Source of the DNA: Streptomyces sp. NBRC 109706
GTDB taxonomy: Bacteria > Actinomycetota > Actinomycetes > Streptomycetales > Streptomycetaceae
Reading direction: 5' to 3'
NCBI RefSeq assembly: GCF_000974485.1
Contig: NZ_BBOM01000007.1
Location: 434,001 to 498,000, forward strand
Length of the DNA: 64,000 nucleotides
The translations under genes were made by a program, and so were the position numbers. Below, in pieces: positions 15,724 to 24,535 of this stretch (position 1 is its first letter; the number at the start of each line of letters is the position of its first letter). A model generated the notes under the pieces. It worked only from the letters and a program-made list of their open reading frames with translations, ran no database searches and had not been told where the DNA came from.

Positions 15724-16872
15724 GTGAAGACAACGGCAGCCGGGGCCTTCCCCGTTCTCCAACCGGGCGAGGGTCTGCCCCGGGGCGTCGACTATCTGCC
15801 GGCCGACCCCGACCATGTGCTCTGGGGCCGCCTCCCGTGCGCCGGGGACAAGCCGGCGGCGACGGTGCGGTCGGGCGAGAGCATCCTGGTCGACACCGTC
15901 AGCCACGAGGGGATCCTGGAGGACCAGGGCTCCGATCCCGTCGCCTTCTTCGGGCGCTACGGCGTCGAACGGGAGCAGGTGCTGGCCGACGCCGTCGAGA
16001 TCACCGCGACCGGCCGGCGGCGTCCCGGCTCGGACGGGCCCCATGTGGTCACCGGCCCGATCGCGGTCGAGGGCGCGAGGCCCGGGGATCTGCTGGCGGT
16101 CCGCACCGAGCGGCTGACGATGCGCGCGCCCTACGGGGTGATCTCCACCCGGCACGGCCGGGGCGTGCTCGCCGCCGATCCCCAACTGGGCGGCGACTAC
16201 CACACGTTCTGCGGGGTGACGGCGGGACCGGGGGGACGCTGGCTGGGCACGCTGCCCACCGGACGGGACGACGAGGCGCTGGCGACGTTCCCCCTGGAGC
16301 CCTTTCTGGGCCTGGTGGGCGTGGCCACCGACACCGCCGACCGGGCCAACTCGGTGCCACCCGGCCTGCATGGCGGGAATATCGACATCCGGCTGCTGAC
16401 CCCGGGCGCCACCCTCTTCCTGCCGGTGCAGGTGCCGGAGGCGCTGCTCTATGTCGGCGATCCGCACTACGCCCAGGGCAACGGCGAGGTGGCGCTGACC
16501 GCGTTCGAGGCACCGCTGCGGGCCGAGTTGAGCGTCGAACTGCTCCCGGGGGACCAGGTCAGGGAGGAACTGGGCGGGGTGCGGGGCCCGTTCGCCGCCG
16601 GGCACGGGCTGTTGATCCCCACGGGCCTCGACGCCGATCTCAACGAGGCGCTGCGCCGCTGTGTGCGCAACGCCGTGGCGCTGCTGGGCGCGGTGTTCGG
16701 CATGGAGCGGCGGCAGGCGTATCTCTATCTGAGCGCGGCGGCCGACTTCCAGGTGTCGCAGGCGGTGGATCTGGTGGCCGGCGTCCATGGCGAGCTGCGG
16801 GTGGCCGATTTCGTGGCCGGGGCCGGCGGCGCCGGACGGCTGGCGCGGCGGATTCTGGAGCACACCCGATGA
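15724..16872 (+). CDS. Acetamidase/formamidase family protein
   Basis: A 382-residue cytoplasmic protein of the acetamidase/formamidase fold, whose characterised members release ammonia from formamide or acetamide. Family features include DTVSHEG near the N-terminus, GDLLAVR, the TPLGGNIDI-type segment here written GLHGGNIDIRLL, and VGDPHYAQGNGEVALTAFE, which carries conserved active-site residues. A longer upstream frame exists, but the GTG at 15724 after GAGGGG fits best and leaves the operator free. It is the first gene of the operon and overlaps the next by ATGA. A short-chain amide produced by the downstream enzymes is a likely substrate, but that is inference. Confidence 0.87.
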   Translation: MKTTAAGAFPVLQPGEGLPRGVDYLPADPDHVLWGRLPCAGDKPAATVRSGESILVDTVSHEGILEDQGSDPVAFFGRYGVEREQVLADAVEITATGRRRPGSDGPHVVTGPIAVEGARPGDLLAVRTERLTMRAPYGVISTRHGRGVLAADPQLGGDYHTFCGVTAGPGGRWLGTLPTGRDDEALATFPLEPFLGLVGVATDTADRANSVPPGLHGGNIDIRLLTPGATLFLPVQVPEALLYVGDPHYAQGNGEVALTAFEAPLRAELSVELLPGDQVREELGGVRGPFAAGHGLLIPTGLDADLNEALRRCVRNAVALLGAVFGMERRQAYLYLSAAADFQVSQAVDLVAGVHGELRVADFVAGAGGAGRLARRILEHTR

Positions 16873-18500
16873 GCGACACGAACGCTGTGGAAGTACTCGC
16901 GCCGGGGCCCCTTCCGGCGGGGTTGATGGATGCTTTCTGGGCCTATGACCGTGCCCTGCTCGGCAACGACGTCCCGGCGCTGGACAGCAGTTTCGCGCGG
17001 GGGGCCGACACCCTGCGGGCCGATGGCTCGGGCGTCGTGGTCGGCCACCGGGCGATCAGCGAGTTCCGGGCGGCGCGCACCGCCATCCCGAACCGCCGGG
17101 TGGTGCGGGTCCATGTGCGGTTGCCGGCCGACGGGGTGGCGTTGATCGTCGCCGAGGTGGTCTCGCCCGCCGGGGCCCCCGGGTTGCAGACCCAGCTCTG
17201 GCAGCGCGGCGCGGACGGCTGGCGGGTCGGCGTGGCCCATGTGACGGCGCCGGCGCGGCCGTTGGACGGGACGGTGTGGCGGGTGCTGGGCGCCCCGCTG
17301 GTGCCGGGGCGCGACGCCGGGCCGCTGCGGGGGCTGACCTTCGCCGTCAAGGATCTCTTCGCGGTGGCCGGGCACGCGGTCGGCGCCGGGGTGGCCGGGT
17401 ATCTGGCCCAGGCCCGGGTGCGGACCGAACACGCCCACGCGGTCGGGGTGTTGCTGGAAGCGGGCGCCTCGATCGCCGGGATCGCGCAGACCGACGAGTT
17501 CGCCTACAGCGTCCATGGGCGTGGCGGGCGGCAGGGCACCCCGGACAATCCGGCCGCGCCCGGGCGGCTGCCCGGCGGTTCCACCAGCGGTCCCGCGGTC
17601 GCGGTGGCCAGGGGCGAGGTCGCGTTCGGCCTCGGCACCGACACGGCCGGCTCGATCCGGGTGCCCGGCTCCTACCAGGGGTTGTGGGGCATCAGGACCA
17701 CCACGGGGGCGATCGGCACCGAGGGGCTGCTGCCGCTGGCGCCGTCCTTCGACACGGTCGGCTGGCTCGCCGGGGACGGCGGGACGCTGCTGGCGGTGGC
17801 GGAGGCGCTGCTGCCCGAGGATGCCCGGACCGGGCACGCTGAGCCCGCCGGGCACGCCGAGCTGGTCACGGTGCCCGCGCTCAACTCCCAGGCCGACCGG
17901 GAGATCGCCGAGGCGGTAGCGGGCACGGCGGATGCCCTGGGCGCCACCGCACTGGAGGTGGCCTGGGATCTCGACTCCTGGTACGCGGCCTTCCGCACCG
18001 TCCAGGGCTGGGAGGCCTGGCGTGCCCATGGCGCCTGGATCGCCGCCAACCCCGGCGCGCTGAGCGCCGACGTGGCGGCCCGTTTCGACCGGGCCGCCCG
18101 CATCACCGACGAAGAACACGCTTCCGCGCGGCGGGAGTTGGCGGATGCCAGCGAAGCCATCCGCACCGCGGTCCAGGACCGGTTCCTGCTGCTGCCGGCC
18201 ACGCCCACCGGGCCGCCGCCGGCGGCCGGCATCGGCCCCGAGGCGCTGGCCGTGATCAGGGACCGCACGCTGCGGCTGACCTGCCTGGCGTCCCTGGCCG
18301 GCCTGCCCGCCCTCACCGTGCCGGCCGCGAAGCCGGCCGGGATGCCCACCGGGATGCCTCTCGGGCGAGCCTCCGGGCTGCCCGTCGGGCTCGGTCTGGT
18401 GGGCCCCCCGGGCTCCGACCGCGCACTGATCCGCTTCGCCCTGAGCGCCACGGCCACGGCGGCCGGCCGCTCGCCCCATGCACAGGAGGAACACCCGTGA
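16869..18500 (+). CDS. AtzH-like domain fused to an amidase-signature hydrolase
   Basis: A 543-residue two-domain protein. Residues 1-125 form an NTF2-fold domain resembling AtzH (DUF3225), with the typical DALLGNDVPALDSSF-like opening seen here as YDRALLGNDVPALDSSF. Residues 140-540 form an amidase-signature domain with a complete triad: Lys161 in FAVKDLF, cis-Ser238 in GGSTSG and nucleophile Ser262 in GTDTAGSIRVPG. In s-triazine degradation AtzH and the amidase AtzE are separate small proteins, so fusion here suggests they work on one substrate. The ATG at 16869 overlaps the previous stop, and its own end overlaps the next start. It probably hydrolyses an amide or carboxybiuret-like intermediate; the true substrate is unknown. 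Confidence 0.88.
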   Translation: MSDTNAVEVLAPGPLPAGLMDAFWAYDRALLGNDVPALDSSFARGADTLRADGSGVVVGHRAISEFRAARTAIPNRRVVRVHVRLPADGVALIVAEVVSPAGAPGLQTQLWQRGADGWRVGVAHVTAPARPLDGTVWRVLGAPLVPGRDAGPLRGLTFAVKDLFAVAGHAVGAGVAGYLAQARVRTEHAHAVGVLLEAGASIAGIAQTDEFAYSVHGRGGRQGTPDNPAAPGRLPGGSTSGPAVAVARGEVAFGLGTDTAGSIRVPGSYQGLWGIRTTTGAIGTEGLLPLAPSFDTVGWLAGDGGTLLAVAEALLPEDARTGHAEPAGHAELVTVPALNSQADREIAEAVAGTADALGATALEVAWDLDSWYAAFRTVQGWEAWRAHGAWIAANPGALSADVAARFDRAARITDEEHASARRELADASEAIRTAVQDRFLLLPATPTGPPPAAGIGPEALAVIRDRTLRLTCLASLAGLPALTVPAAKPAGMPTGMPLGRASGLPVGLGLVGPPGSDRALIRFALSATATAAGRSPHAQEEHP

Positions 18501-19486
18501 ACCACCGACACCACCGACTGCTCAGGACCGGCGCGACCGCCGTGCTCGGCCTCTCCCTCGCCGCCGGCCTCGCCGGCTGTGGAACATCGTCGGGTGACGA
18601 CGGCGACGCGGGCGGCGGCGGCACCGTCAAGATCGGCACGCTGCGCAGCCAGCCCCATCTCTACTCGCCCTATTTCATGCAGCAGTTCGCCGAGGACGGC
18701 ATCACCTACGAGATCGCCACCTTCGACAACTCCCCCGACATCAAGAACGCCCTCTCCAGCGGGGCCATCGACTTCGCCGTGCTGGGCGCCCCCTCGATGC
18801 TGGCCGGCTCGGCGGCCGGCGAGGACATCCGGATCATCGGCTCGGCCGCCAACGGCGGTTCCGGCTTTGTCGGCAGCCCCGACATCACCGGCCCCGAGGA
18901 CCTGGTGGGCGCCAAGATCGGTTTCCCGGCCGGCTCCTCCCAGGAGATCCTGCTGAAGCTCACCCTGGAGGCCAACGGGATCGACCCGGAAACGGACGTC
19001 GAGTTGGTCAACCTGCCCTACCCGGACATGGCGCCGGCCTATGAGTCGGGGCAGATCGACGCCTTCCTCGGCGCCGAGACCGGCGTCTCCATCGCGCTCC
19101 ACGCGGGCGCGCACGAGATCCTCTCGCCCTATGACACGGCCATCGGCGGCGTGAACATCGTCTTCGCCACCGGCGCCGACACCATCGAGGACGATCCCGA
19201 GCTGGTCCAGGACGTCACCGACTCCTTCATCCAGGCGATCGGCCTGATGAACGAGGACCCGCAGGCCTGGGTCGACGGCGTGGTGGAGACCTTCGGGCTC
19301 GACCCGGAGGTGACGGCCAGATCGGTGGAGAACATCACGCCCAGGTACGCGCTCGACGAGGAGTACCGGGCGCAGGCCGCCTCGCTCGCCGAGCAGATGG
19401 TGGCCTTCGACCAGATCTCCGGCGAACCGGATCTGGAGACCGTCTTCGACAGCACCTTCGTCGAGGCGAGCAGCTTCGCCGACTGA
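18497..19486 (+). CDS. NMT1/TauA-type ABC substrate-binding lipoprotein
   Basis: A 329-residue lipoprotein with a basic N-terminus, hydrophobic segment and LAGC lipobox at about residue 28. The mature domain has the two-lobed NMT1/THI5-like fold used for taurine, aliphatic sulfonates, nitrate and pyrimidine precursors: VKIGTLRSQPHLYSPYFMQQ at the start, IKNALSSGAIDFAVLGAPS, and the hinge DLVGAKIGFPAGSSQE. The GTG at 18497 overlaps the amidase stop as GTGA. Placing a binding protein in the middle of an amidase operon indicates that the operon imports its substrate. The ligand is not predictable from the visible residues. Confidence 0.92.
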   Translation: MNHRHHRLLRTGATAVLGLSLAAGLAGCGTSSGDDGDAGGGGTVKIGTLRSQPHLYSPYFMQQFAEDGITYEIATFDNSPDIKNALSSGAIDFAVLGAPSMLAGSAAGEDIRIIGSAANGGSGFVGSPDITGPEDLVGAKIGFPAGSSQEILLKLTLEANGIDPETDVELVNLPYPDMAPAYESGQIDAFLGAETGVSIALHAGAHEILSPYDTAIGGVNIVFATGADTIEDDPELVQDVTDSFIQAIGLMNEDPQAWVDGVVETFGLDPEVTARSVENITPRYALDEEYRAQAASLAEQMVAFDQISGEPDLETVFDSTFVEASSFAD

Positions 19487-19515
19487 ACCAGCCGCCGCGA
19501 CCCGAAGGAGTTCCC

Positions 19516-20436
19516 TTGACCACCTCGACCGGATCCCTCGAAACCGCGCCGGTGGCGCCGGCCGCGCCGCCGCCCGCCGAACCCGCCGAACCGCCCGGCC
19601 CCGCCAGGACTTCGGCCCGCCGCGCCGGCCGCCTCCGCTCCGCGCTGGTCTCCACCCTGTACGCGTTGCCCGTCCCCGTGCTGCTGGTGATCCTCTGGGA
19701 CCGGGGCGTGGAGGGCGCCTGGCTGCTGCCGTTCGGCATCCAGATGGAGCATCTGCCCACGCCGTACGAGGTGGCCCGCCGGTTCGCCGACCTGGCCGTC
19801 GGCGGCATCATCGACGACTCCTACAGCGGAACGCTCTGGGAGCACCTGTGGGCCAGCACCAAGCGGGTGCTCCAGGGGTTCGCCCTGGCGGCGGCGGTGG
19901 CCATTCCCCTGGGCATCGTGATGGGCCGATCGCGCACGGTCTTCCGCCTGTTGGAGCCGACGATCAACCTGGTCCGGCCCATTCCGGTGACCGCCTGGGC
20001 CCCGCTGTCCCTGCTGATCATCGGCTTCGGCGACCAGTCGACGATCTTCCTGGTCTTCCTGGCCTCGGTGTTCGCGATTCTGCTGAACACCATCGCCGGG
20101 GTCCGTGAGGTGCCCGAACGGCTGATCGAGGCGGCGGCGATGCTGGGCACCCGGCCGGCGCGGGCCCTCTACAAGGTGGTGCTGCCGGCCGCCGTCCCCA
20201 GCATCATCGGCGGGCTGCGGATCGCGCTCGGACTGGCCTGGGTGATCCTGGTGGTCGGCGAGACCGTGGGGATCAGCACCGGTCTCGGCGCGATGATCAC
20301 CCAGGCCAGGGAGCAGTCCCGCACGGATCTGATCGTGGCCGTAATGATCGTGATCGGTCTGGCCGGCTTCCTGGCCGACCGGCTTCTGATGCTGCTCGTC
20401 CGCCTGATCGGCGGCCGACGTCCATTGATCAACTGA
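19516..20436 (+). CDS. ABC transporter permease, SsuC/TauC type
   Basis: A 306-residue inner-membrane permease with six helices after a Pro/Ala-rich cytoplasmic tail of about 45 residues. The EAA loop is in the segment RLIEAAAMLGTRPARALYKV. The start is TTG at 19516 preceded by GAAGGAG at good spacing, a rare start with a strong ribosome site. It pairs as a homodimer with the binding protein before it and the ATPase after it. The gap to the next gene holds CCCGAAGG repeats only. Confidence 0.92.
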   Translation: MTTSTGSLETAPVAPAAPPPAEPAEPPGPARTSARRAGRLRSALVSTLYALPVPVLLVILWDRGVEGAWLLPFGIQMEHLPTPYEVARRFADLAVGGIIDDSYSGTLWEHLWASTKRVLQGFALAAAVAIPLGIVMGRSRTVFRLLEPTINLVRPIPVTAWAPLSLLIIGFGDQSTIFLVFLASVFAILLNTIAGVREVPERLIEAAAMLGTRPARALYKVVLPAAVPSIIGGLRIALGLAWVILVVGETVGISTGLGAMITQAREQSRTDLIVAVMIVIGLAGFLADRLLMLLVRLIGGRRPLIN

Positions 20437-20525
20437 CGCCCGAAGGCCCCGAAGGACCCCCGAAGGCCCCCCGTTCCCCTGGCACCGCCAGTCCTGGACG
20501 ACCATCAGCGAAGGAGCGCGTCACC

Positions 20526-21332
20526 GTGCGAACGTCCCCATCCACCCAGCGGGCCGAGCCGGCCGGCATCGAGATCGACGAGCTGGGCAAGCGCTACCCC
20601 GGTTCGGCGTCCTTCGCCATGGACGGCGTGAGCATCGATATCGCCGAGGGCGAGTTCATCTGCGTGGTCGGCGCCAGCGGGTGCGGAAAGTCAACGCTGC
20701 TGCGCATCCTGGCCGGTTTCGAGACCGCGACCAGGGGCACCGTCCGGGTCGGCGGCGCCCCGGTGAACGGCCCCGGGCCCGACCGGGCCGTCGTCTTCCA
20801 GGACTACGGCCTCTTCCCCTGGCTGACCGTCGCCGAGAACATCGCCTACGGCCCCAAACAGGCCAGGCTGCCCAGGGCGACCGTGCGCGAGCGCACCGCG
20901 CGGGCGCTGGAGGCCGTCGGCCTCGCCAGGGTGGAGCGGTCGTTCCCGCACCAGCTCTCCGGCGGGATGCAGCAACGCGTCGCCATCGCCCGGGTGTTGG
21001 CCAACAACCCGGCGGTTCTGCTGATGGACGAGCCGTTCGGCGCGCTGGACGCGCTGACCCGCTCGGCCATGCAGGCCGAACTCCAGCGCATCCACCGCGA
21101 GGCCGGGGTGACCGTCGTCTTCGTCACCCACAGCATCGAGGAGGCCGTCTACCTCGCCGACCGGGTGGTGGTGATGGCCGGCGGCTCCGCGCACGGCAAC
21201 TCCGGCTATGTGCGGGAGATCGTCGGCATCGACCTGCCGGCCGGACGCGACACCACCTCGCCCGAGTTCAACGCGCTCAAGCGCCGCATCGACGCCCTGG
21301 TCCACCAGGGCAACGAGGCCGCGGCGGCCTGA
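20526..21332 (+). CDS. ABC transporter ATP-binding protein, SsuB/TauB type
   Basis: A 268-residue ATPase that drives the importer. Walker A is GASGCGKST near residue 50, the signature is LSGGMQQRV, Walker B is LLMDEPFGALD and the switch His is in VFVTHS. All catalytic residues are present. The GTG at 20526 follows GAAGGAG. Unlike the sugar importer at 9.7-12.9 kb, this transporter is complete with its own ATPase, so the operon is self-contained for uptake. Confidence 0.94.
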   Translation: MRTSPSTQRAEPAGIEIDELGKRYPGSASFAMDGVSIDIAEGEFICVVGASGCGKSTLLRILAGFETATRGTVRVGGAPVNGPGPDRAVVFQDYGLFPWLTVAENIAYGPKQARLPRATVRERTARALEAVGLARVERSFPHQLSGGMQQRVAIARVLANNPAVLLMDEPFGALDALTRSAMQAELQRIHREAGVTVVFVTHSIEEAVYLADRVVVMAGGSAHGNSGYVREIVGIDLPAGRDTTSPEFNALKRRIDALVHQGNEAAAA

Positions 21333-21372
21333 CCCACACCCCCGTCACTCCTCAGGAACGAGAGCCACCACC

Positions 21373-22668
21373 ATGACCGTGCCCCACGACCCCAGGGAAC
21401 CGTTCGACCTGCTGCTGAAGGGCGGACGGGTCGTCGATCCGGCCGCCGGCATCGACGCCGTGCGCGATATCGCGATCGGCGACGGACGGATCGCCGCCGT
21501 CGCCCCCGACATCTCCCCCGCCGACGCCCGGGAGGTCGTCGAGGTCGGCGGCCGGCTGGTGCTGCCCGGGCTGATCGACACCCATGGCCATATCTACCAG
21601 CATGTCACCGGCCGCTTCGGCCTCAACGCCGATCTGGTCGGGGTCCGTTCGGGCGTGACCACGGTGGTGGACCAGGGCGGCCCGTCCTGTATGACGCTGC
21701 CCGGCTACCGCCACCATGTCGCCGAGTCCTCGGCGACCCGCTGCCTGGCGTTTCTCTCCGCCTATCTGGTCGGCGGACTCGAAGGGCACCTCTACAGCCA
21801 GCTCTACAGCCCCGACGGCGTCGATGTCGCGGCGACCGTGGCCTCCGCCCGCGCCAACCCCGATCTGGTGCGCGGCATCAAGGCGCACGCCGAGATCGGC
21901 GGCTTCGCCCGCTGGGGCATCCGGGTCATCGAGCTGGCCGCCGACATCGCCCACCGGGCCGAACTCCCCCTCTATGTGCACTTCGGGCAGCTCTGGGGCC
22001 TGCCGGAGAGCGGCAACAACGGCGAGGACGCGGACACCATCATCGAGCGGGTCATCCCCCTGCTCGACGAGGGCGATGTGCTGGCGCACCCCTTCACCCG
22101 GCACCCGGGCGGCTTCGTCAACCGCGAGGGCCAGGTGCACACGGTGATCAGGGCCGCGCTGGACCGGGGGCTCAAGGTGGACGTCGGCCATGGCAGCCAC
22201 TTCTCCTACCGGCTGGCCCGCACCGCGCTCGGGGCCGGCGTCATCCCTGACACACTGGGCGCCGATATGCACGGTTACAACACCCATGTGCCCGCTCCCC
22301 CGGGAACGCCGGAGGAGCATCCGGACGACGAGAACCACCCGTTCCTCGGACAGGCCCGCTTCAGCCTGGTGCAGGCGATGAGTTCGATGCTGGCGCTGGG
22401 CCTGACACTGAACGAGGTGGTGCCCATGGTGACGACCAACCCGGCACGAATGCTGGGCCTCCAGGACGAGTTGGGCTCCCTGGCCCCGGGCCGGATCGCC
22501 GATGTCACCGTGCTCGACGACGAACGCGGCGCTTTCCTGCTGCGCGACAACGAGGGCACCGAGGTGGCGACGGACCGGCTGCTGCGCCCCGCGTTCTGCC
22601 TGCGCGCCGGGGAACGGTTCGACGCGGACTCGCCGCTGCTGCCGACGCCCGAACCCGTGCCGGCGTGA
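21373..22668 (+). CDS. Amidohydrolase/deacetylase family metallohydrolase
   Basis: A 431-residue metal-dependent hydrolase of the amidohydrolase superfamily, closest in layout to dihydroorotase, hydantoinase and N-acyl deacetylase-like enzymes. A small beta-sandwich at residues 10-65 flanks the barrel. Metal ligands are visible: HGH after GLIDT, the probably carboxylated Lys in RGIKAHAE, the His in VHFGQL, the His in AHPFTRH and the Asp in GADMHG. The ATG at 21373 is weakly served by a ribosome site. Location after the importer and before an arylformamidase-like gene suggests it opens a cyclic amide or removes an acyl group. The product of this enzyme may be the inducer of the FadR-type regulator. 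Confidence 0.87.
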   Translation: MTVPHDPREPFDLLLKGGRVVDPAAGIDAVRDIAIGDGRIAAVAPDISPADAREVVEVGGRLVLPGLIDTHGHIYQHVTGRFGLNADLVGVRSGVTTVVDQGGPSCMTLPGYRHHVAESSATRCLAFLSAYLVGGLEGHLYSQLYSPDGVDVAATVASARANPDLVRGIKAHAEIGGFARWGIRVIELAADIAHRAELPLYVHFGQLWGLPESGNNGEDADTIIERVIPLLDEGDVLAHPFTRHPGGFVNREGQVHTVIRAALDRGLKVDVGHGSHFSYRLARTALGAGVIPDTLGADMHGYNTHVPAPPGTPEEHPDDENHPFLGQARFSLVQAMSSMLALGLTLNEVVPMVTTNPARMLGLQDELGSLAPGRIADVTVLDDERGAFLLRDNEGTEVATDRLLRPAFCLRAGERFDADSPLLPTPEPVPA

Positions 22669-23486
22669 GCGGCCCCGAGGCGCCGGACCGGGCGGCGCGG
22701 ACGGCGGCCTATGACAACAACGCGGCGGTCGCGGACAGCGCCGCCCTGGTGCGGGAGCGCAACGCGGCTTCGGCCGTCTACCGTTCGGCGCATCCCCACG
22801 GCCTGGACGTTCCCTATGGCGAACGGGAACGGAACCGCGTCGACCTCTATCCAGGCGACCGTCCCGAGACGCCCTGTCTGGTCTTTCTGCACGGCGGCTA
22901 CTGGCAGCGCAACGGGCGGGAGGACTTCGCCGCCGTGGCCGCCGGCGTCCGTCACCACGGCTGGTCGGCCGCGCTGCCGGGCTACACCCTGGCGCCGGCC
23001 GCCTCGTTGACCGGGATCGTCGCCGAGGTCCGGCTGGCGCTGGACTGGCTGGCCGCGCACGGCCCCGCCCATGGCATCGCGGGCCCGCTGCTGCTGGCCG
23101 GCTGGTCGGCCGGCGCGCAGCTCGCCGCGCTGGCCCTCGACCATCCGGCGGTGCGCGCCGGACTCGCGGTCTCCGGCGTCTACGAGCTCGGCCCGCTGCG
23201 GGACACCACGCTCGACGACGCCCTGGCGCTGACCGACGAGGAGCTGGCGCGACTCTCCCCGCTGCGGCTGCCGCCCGTCCGCAAGCCGCTGACCATCGCC
23301 TACGGCAGCCGGGAGCTGCCGGCCCTGGTCGCCGACGCGAAGGCGCTGGCGCGGCTGCGGGCCGCCTCGGGCGCGCCTGGCGAACTGCTGGAGATTCGCG
23401 ACCGCGACCATTTCACCGTGCTGCGGGAACTGTCCTCCCCCGACGGCCTGTTGACCCGGGCGGCGCTGGCCGCGCCGGTGTCCTGA
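22665..23486 (+). CDS. Alpha/beta hydrolase resembling kynurenine formamidase
   Basis: A 273-residue cytoplasmic hydrolase. The oxyanion motif HGGYW near residue 75, nucleophile elbow GWSAG near residue 146, an Asp late in the protein and His in RDRDHF give a complete catalytic set. The N-terminal YDNNAAVADSAALVRERNAAS segment is typical of the N-formylkynurenine formamidase-like esterase group. The GTG at 22665 overlaps the amidohydrolase stop as GTGA. No other tryptophan catabolism genes are present, so a role on a formamide or ester intermediate of the operon pathway is more likely than kynurenine degradation. Confidence 0.85.
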   Translation: MSGPEAPDRAARTAAYDNNAAVADSAALVRERNAASAVYRSAHPHGLDVPYGERERNRVDLYPGDRPETPCLVFLHGGYWQRNGREDFAAVAAGVRHHGWSAALPGYTLAPAASLTGIVAEVRLALDWLAAHGPAHGIAGPLLLAGWSAGAQLAALALDHPAVRAGLAVSGVYELGPLRDTTLDDALALTDEELARLSPLRLPPVRKPLTIAYGSRELPALVADAKALARLRAASGAPGELLEIRDRDHFTVLRELSSPDGLLTRAALAAPVS

Positions 23487-23510
23487 CGTGTTCTGATTGA
23501 GGAGTCCGCA

Positions 23511-24188
23511 GTGAGTTCGACGCGACCGGCCCGGCTGGCGCTGCTGTTGATGGTGGTGCTCACCTTTGTCACCGGAGTGGTGGACGCGGTGGGCTTCCTG
23601 GGCCTGGACCGGGTCTTCACCGGCAATATGACCGGCAATATCGTCATCCTCGGCATGGGCCTGGCCGGCGCCGACGCGCTGCCGGTGCTGGGCCCCTCGG
23701 TGGCCCTGGTGGCGTTCGCCGCCGGCGCGTCGGCGGCCGGCCTGCTGCTCCGGGCGAGCCCCGCCGGCTGGTCGGACCGCGTCACCGTTCTGTTGGCGGC
23801 GGGGACCGCCATGCTGGCGGCCCTGACCCTGGCGTTGCTGCTGCTGGACGAGCACCCCGGCACCCTGGCCCAACTCGCCGTCGCCGCCGGCACGGCAGCG
23901 CCGATGGGCAGCCAGGCGGCGGTGGCCCGCAAGGTGGGGGTGGCCGAGATGACCACGGTGGTCGTCACCTCCACATTGACGACGCTGGCCAGCGAGTCCT
24001 TCCCGCGCGGCGGCCGGGCGGCGCTGGTCAACCGCAGAACGGCCGCGATCCTCGCCATCTTCCTCGGCGCCGTGGCGGGCGCGCTGCTGCTCCGCCTCCA
24101 CCTCGCGGTCCCCATGGGCCTGGCGGCGGCCGCCACCGGCACCGTGGCCTTCCTCGGCCACACCCGCCTGCGCGGACAGGCGCTCTGA
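23511..24188 (+). CDS. YoaK-family (DUF1275) membrane protein
   Basis: A 225-residue integral membrane protein with about six helices. It shows the family signature TGVVDAVGFLGLDRVFTGNMTGN near the N-terminus (residues 18-40) and the later segment MGSQAAVARKVGVAEMTTVVVT. The family is widespread and of unproved function, sometimes proposed as a transporter. The GTG at 23511 follows GAGGAG with 6-nt spacing, 24 bp after the formamidase-like gene, so it is probably the last gene of the amide operon. An export or efflux role in the pathway is possible but unsupported. Confidence 0.87.
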   Translation: MSSTRPARLALLLMVVLTFVTGVVDAVGFLGLDRVFTGNMTGNIVILGMGLAGADALPVLGPSVALVAFAAGASAAGLLLRASPAGWSDRVTVLLAAGTAMLAALTLALLLLDEHPGTLAQLAVAAGTAAPMGSQAAVARKVGVAEMTTVVVTSTLTTLASESFPRGGRAALVNRRTAAILAIFLGAVAGALLLRLHLAVPMGLAAAATGTVAFLGHTRLRGQAL

Positions 24189-24244
24189 CCGGCGCGTTCC
24201 GCACCGTTGCGTTTGAGCCAGCCGGAAGCGGCTAGGTGACGGTC

Positions 24245-24535
24245 ATGGCCACATCAAAAGTGAAGCTCGGACCGCTGGCAACGGTGATCTCGGTTGTCGC
24301 CAATGTGGTGGCTTCCATCATCGGCCTGTGGATACTGCTCTACCTCATCGACGCCAACCCGGAGAACCACCTGGTCAACTTCAGCCACGACGCGTCGCGT
24401 TGGCTGGCCACCTGGTCACACGACCTCTTCACCTTCGACCGGGAATGGGCCCGCGTCGTCGGCGGCTACGGCCTGGCGGCCGTGGTCTACGCCCTCGTCG
24501 GCAACTTCGCCGCAGCCCGCCTCCGCCGCTACTAG
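24245..24535 (+). CDS. Small membrane protein of unknown function
   Basis: A 96-residue protein with two strong hydrophobic helices (about residues 10-35 and 70-90), separated by a polar segment rich in His, Trp and Asp that would face outside. I do not recognise a named family. A GTG at 24236 is also in frame, but a TAGGTG box ends 6 nt before the ATG at 24245 and no ribosome site is present, so a leaderless ATG start is preferred. It is 56 bp beyond the amide operon and probably independent. Confidence 0.65.
   Translation: MATSKVKLGPLATVISVVANVVASIIGLWILLYLIDANPENHLVNFSHDASRWLATWSHDLFTFDREWARVVGGYGLAAVVYALVGNFAAARLRRY

Noticed and set aside
16925..17290. The AtzH-like region considered as a separate gene fused by sequencing error
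   Set aside because: The frame is continuous, the linker is plausible and the start overlaps the upstream stop exactly; nothing suggests an artefact.
22665..23486. Assignment as a true kynurenine formamidase of tryptophan catabolism
   Set aside because: No tryptophan dioxygenase or kynureninase gene is near, and the gene is translationally coupled to an amidohydrolase in another pathway; only the family resemblance is kept.
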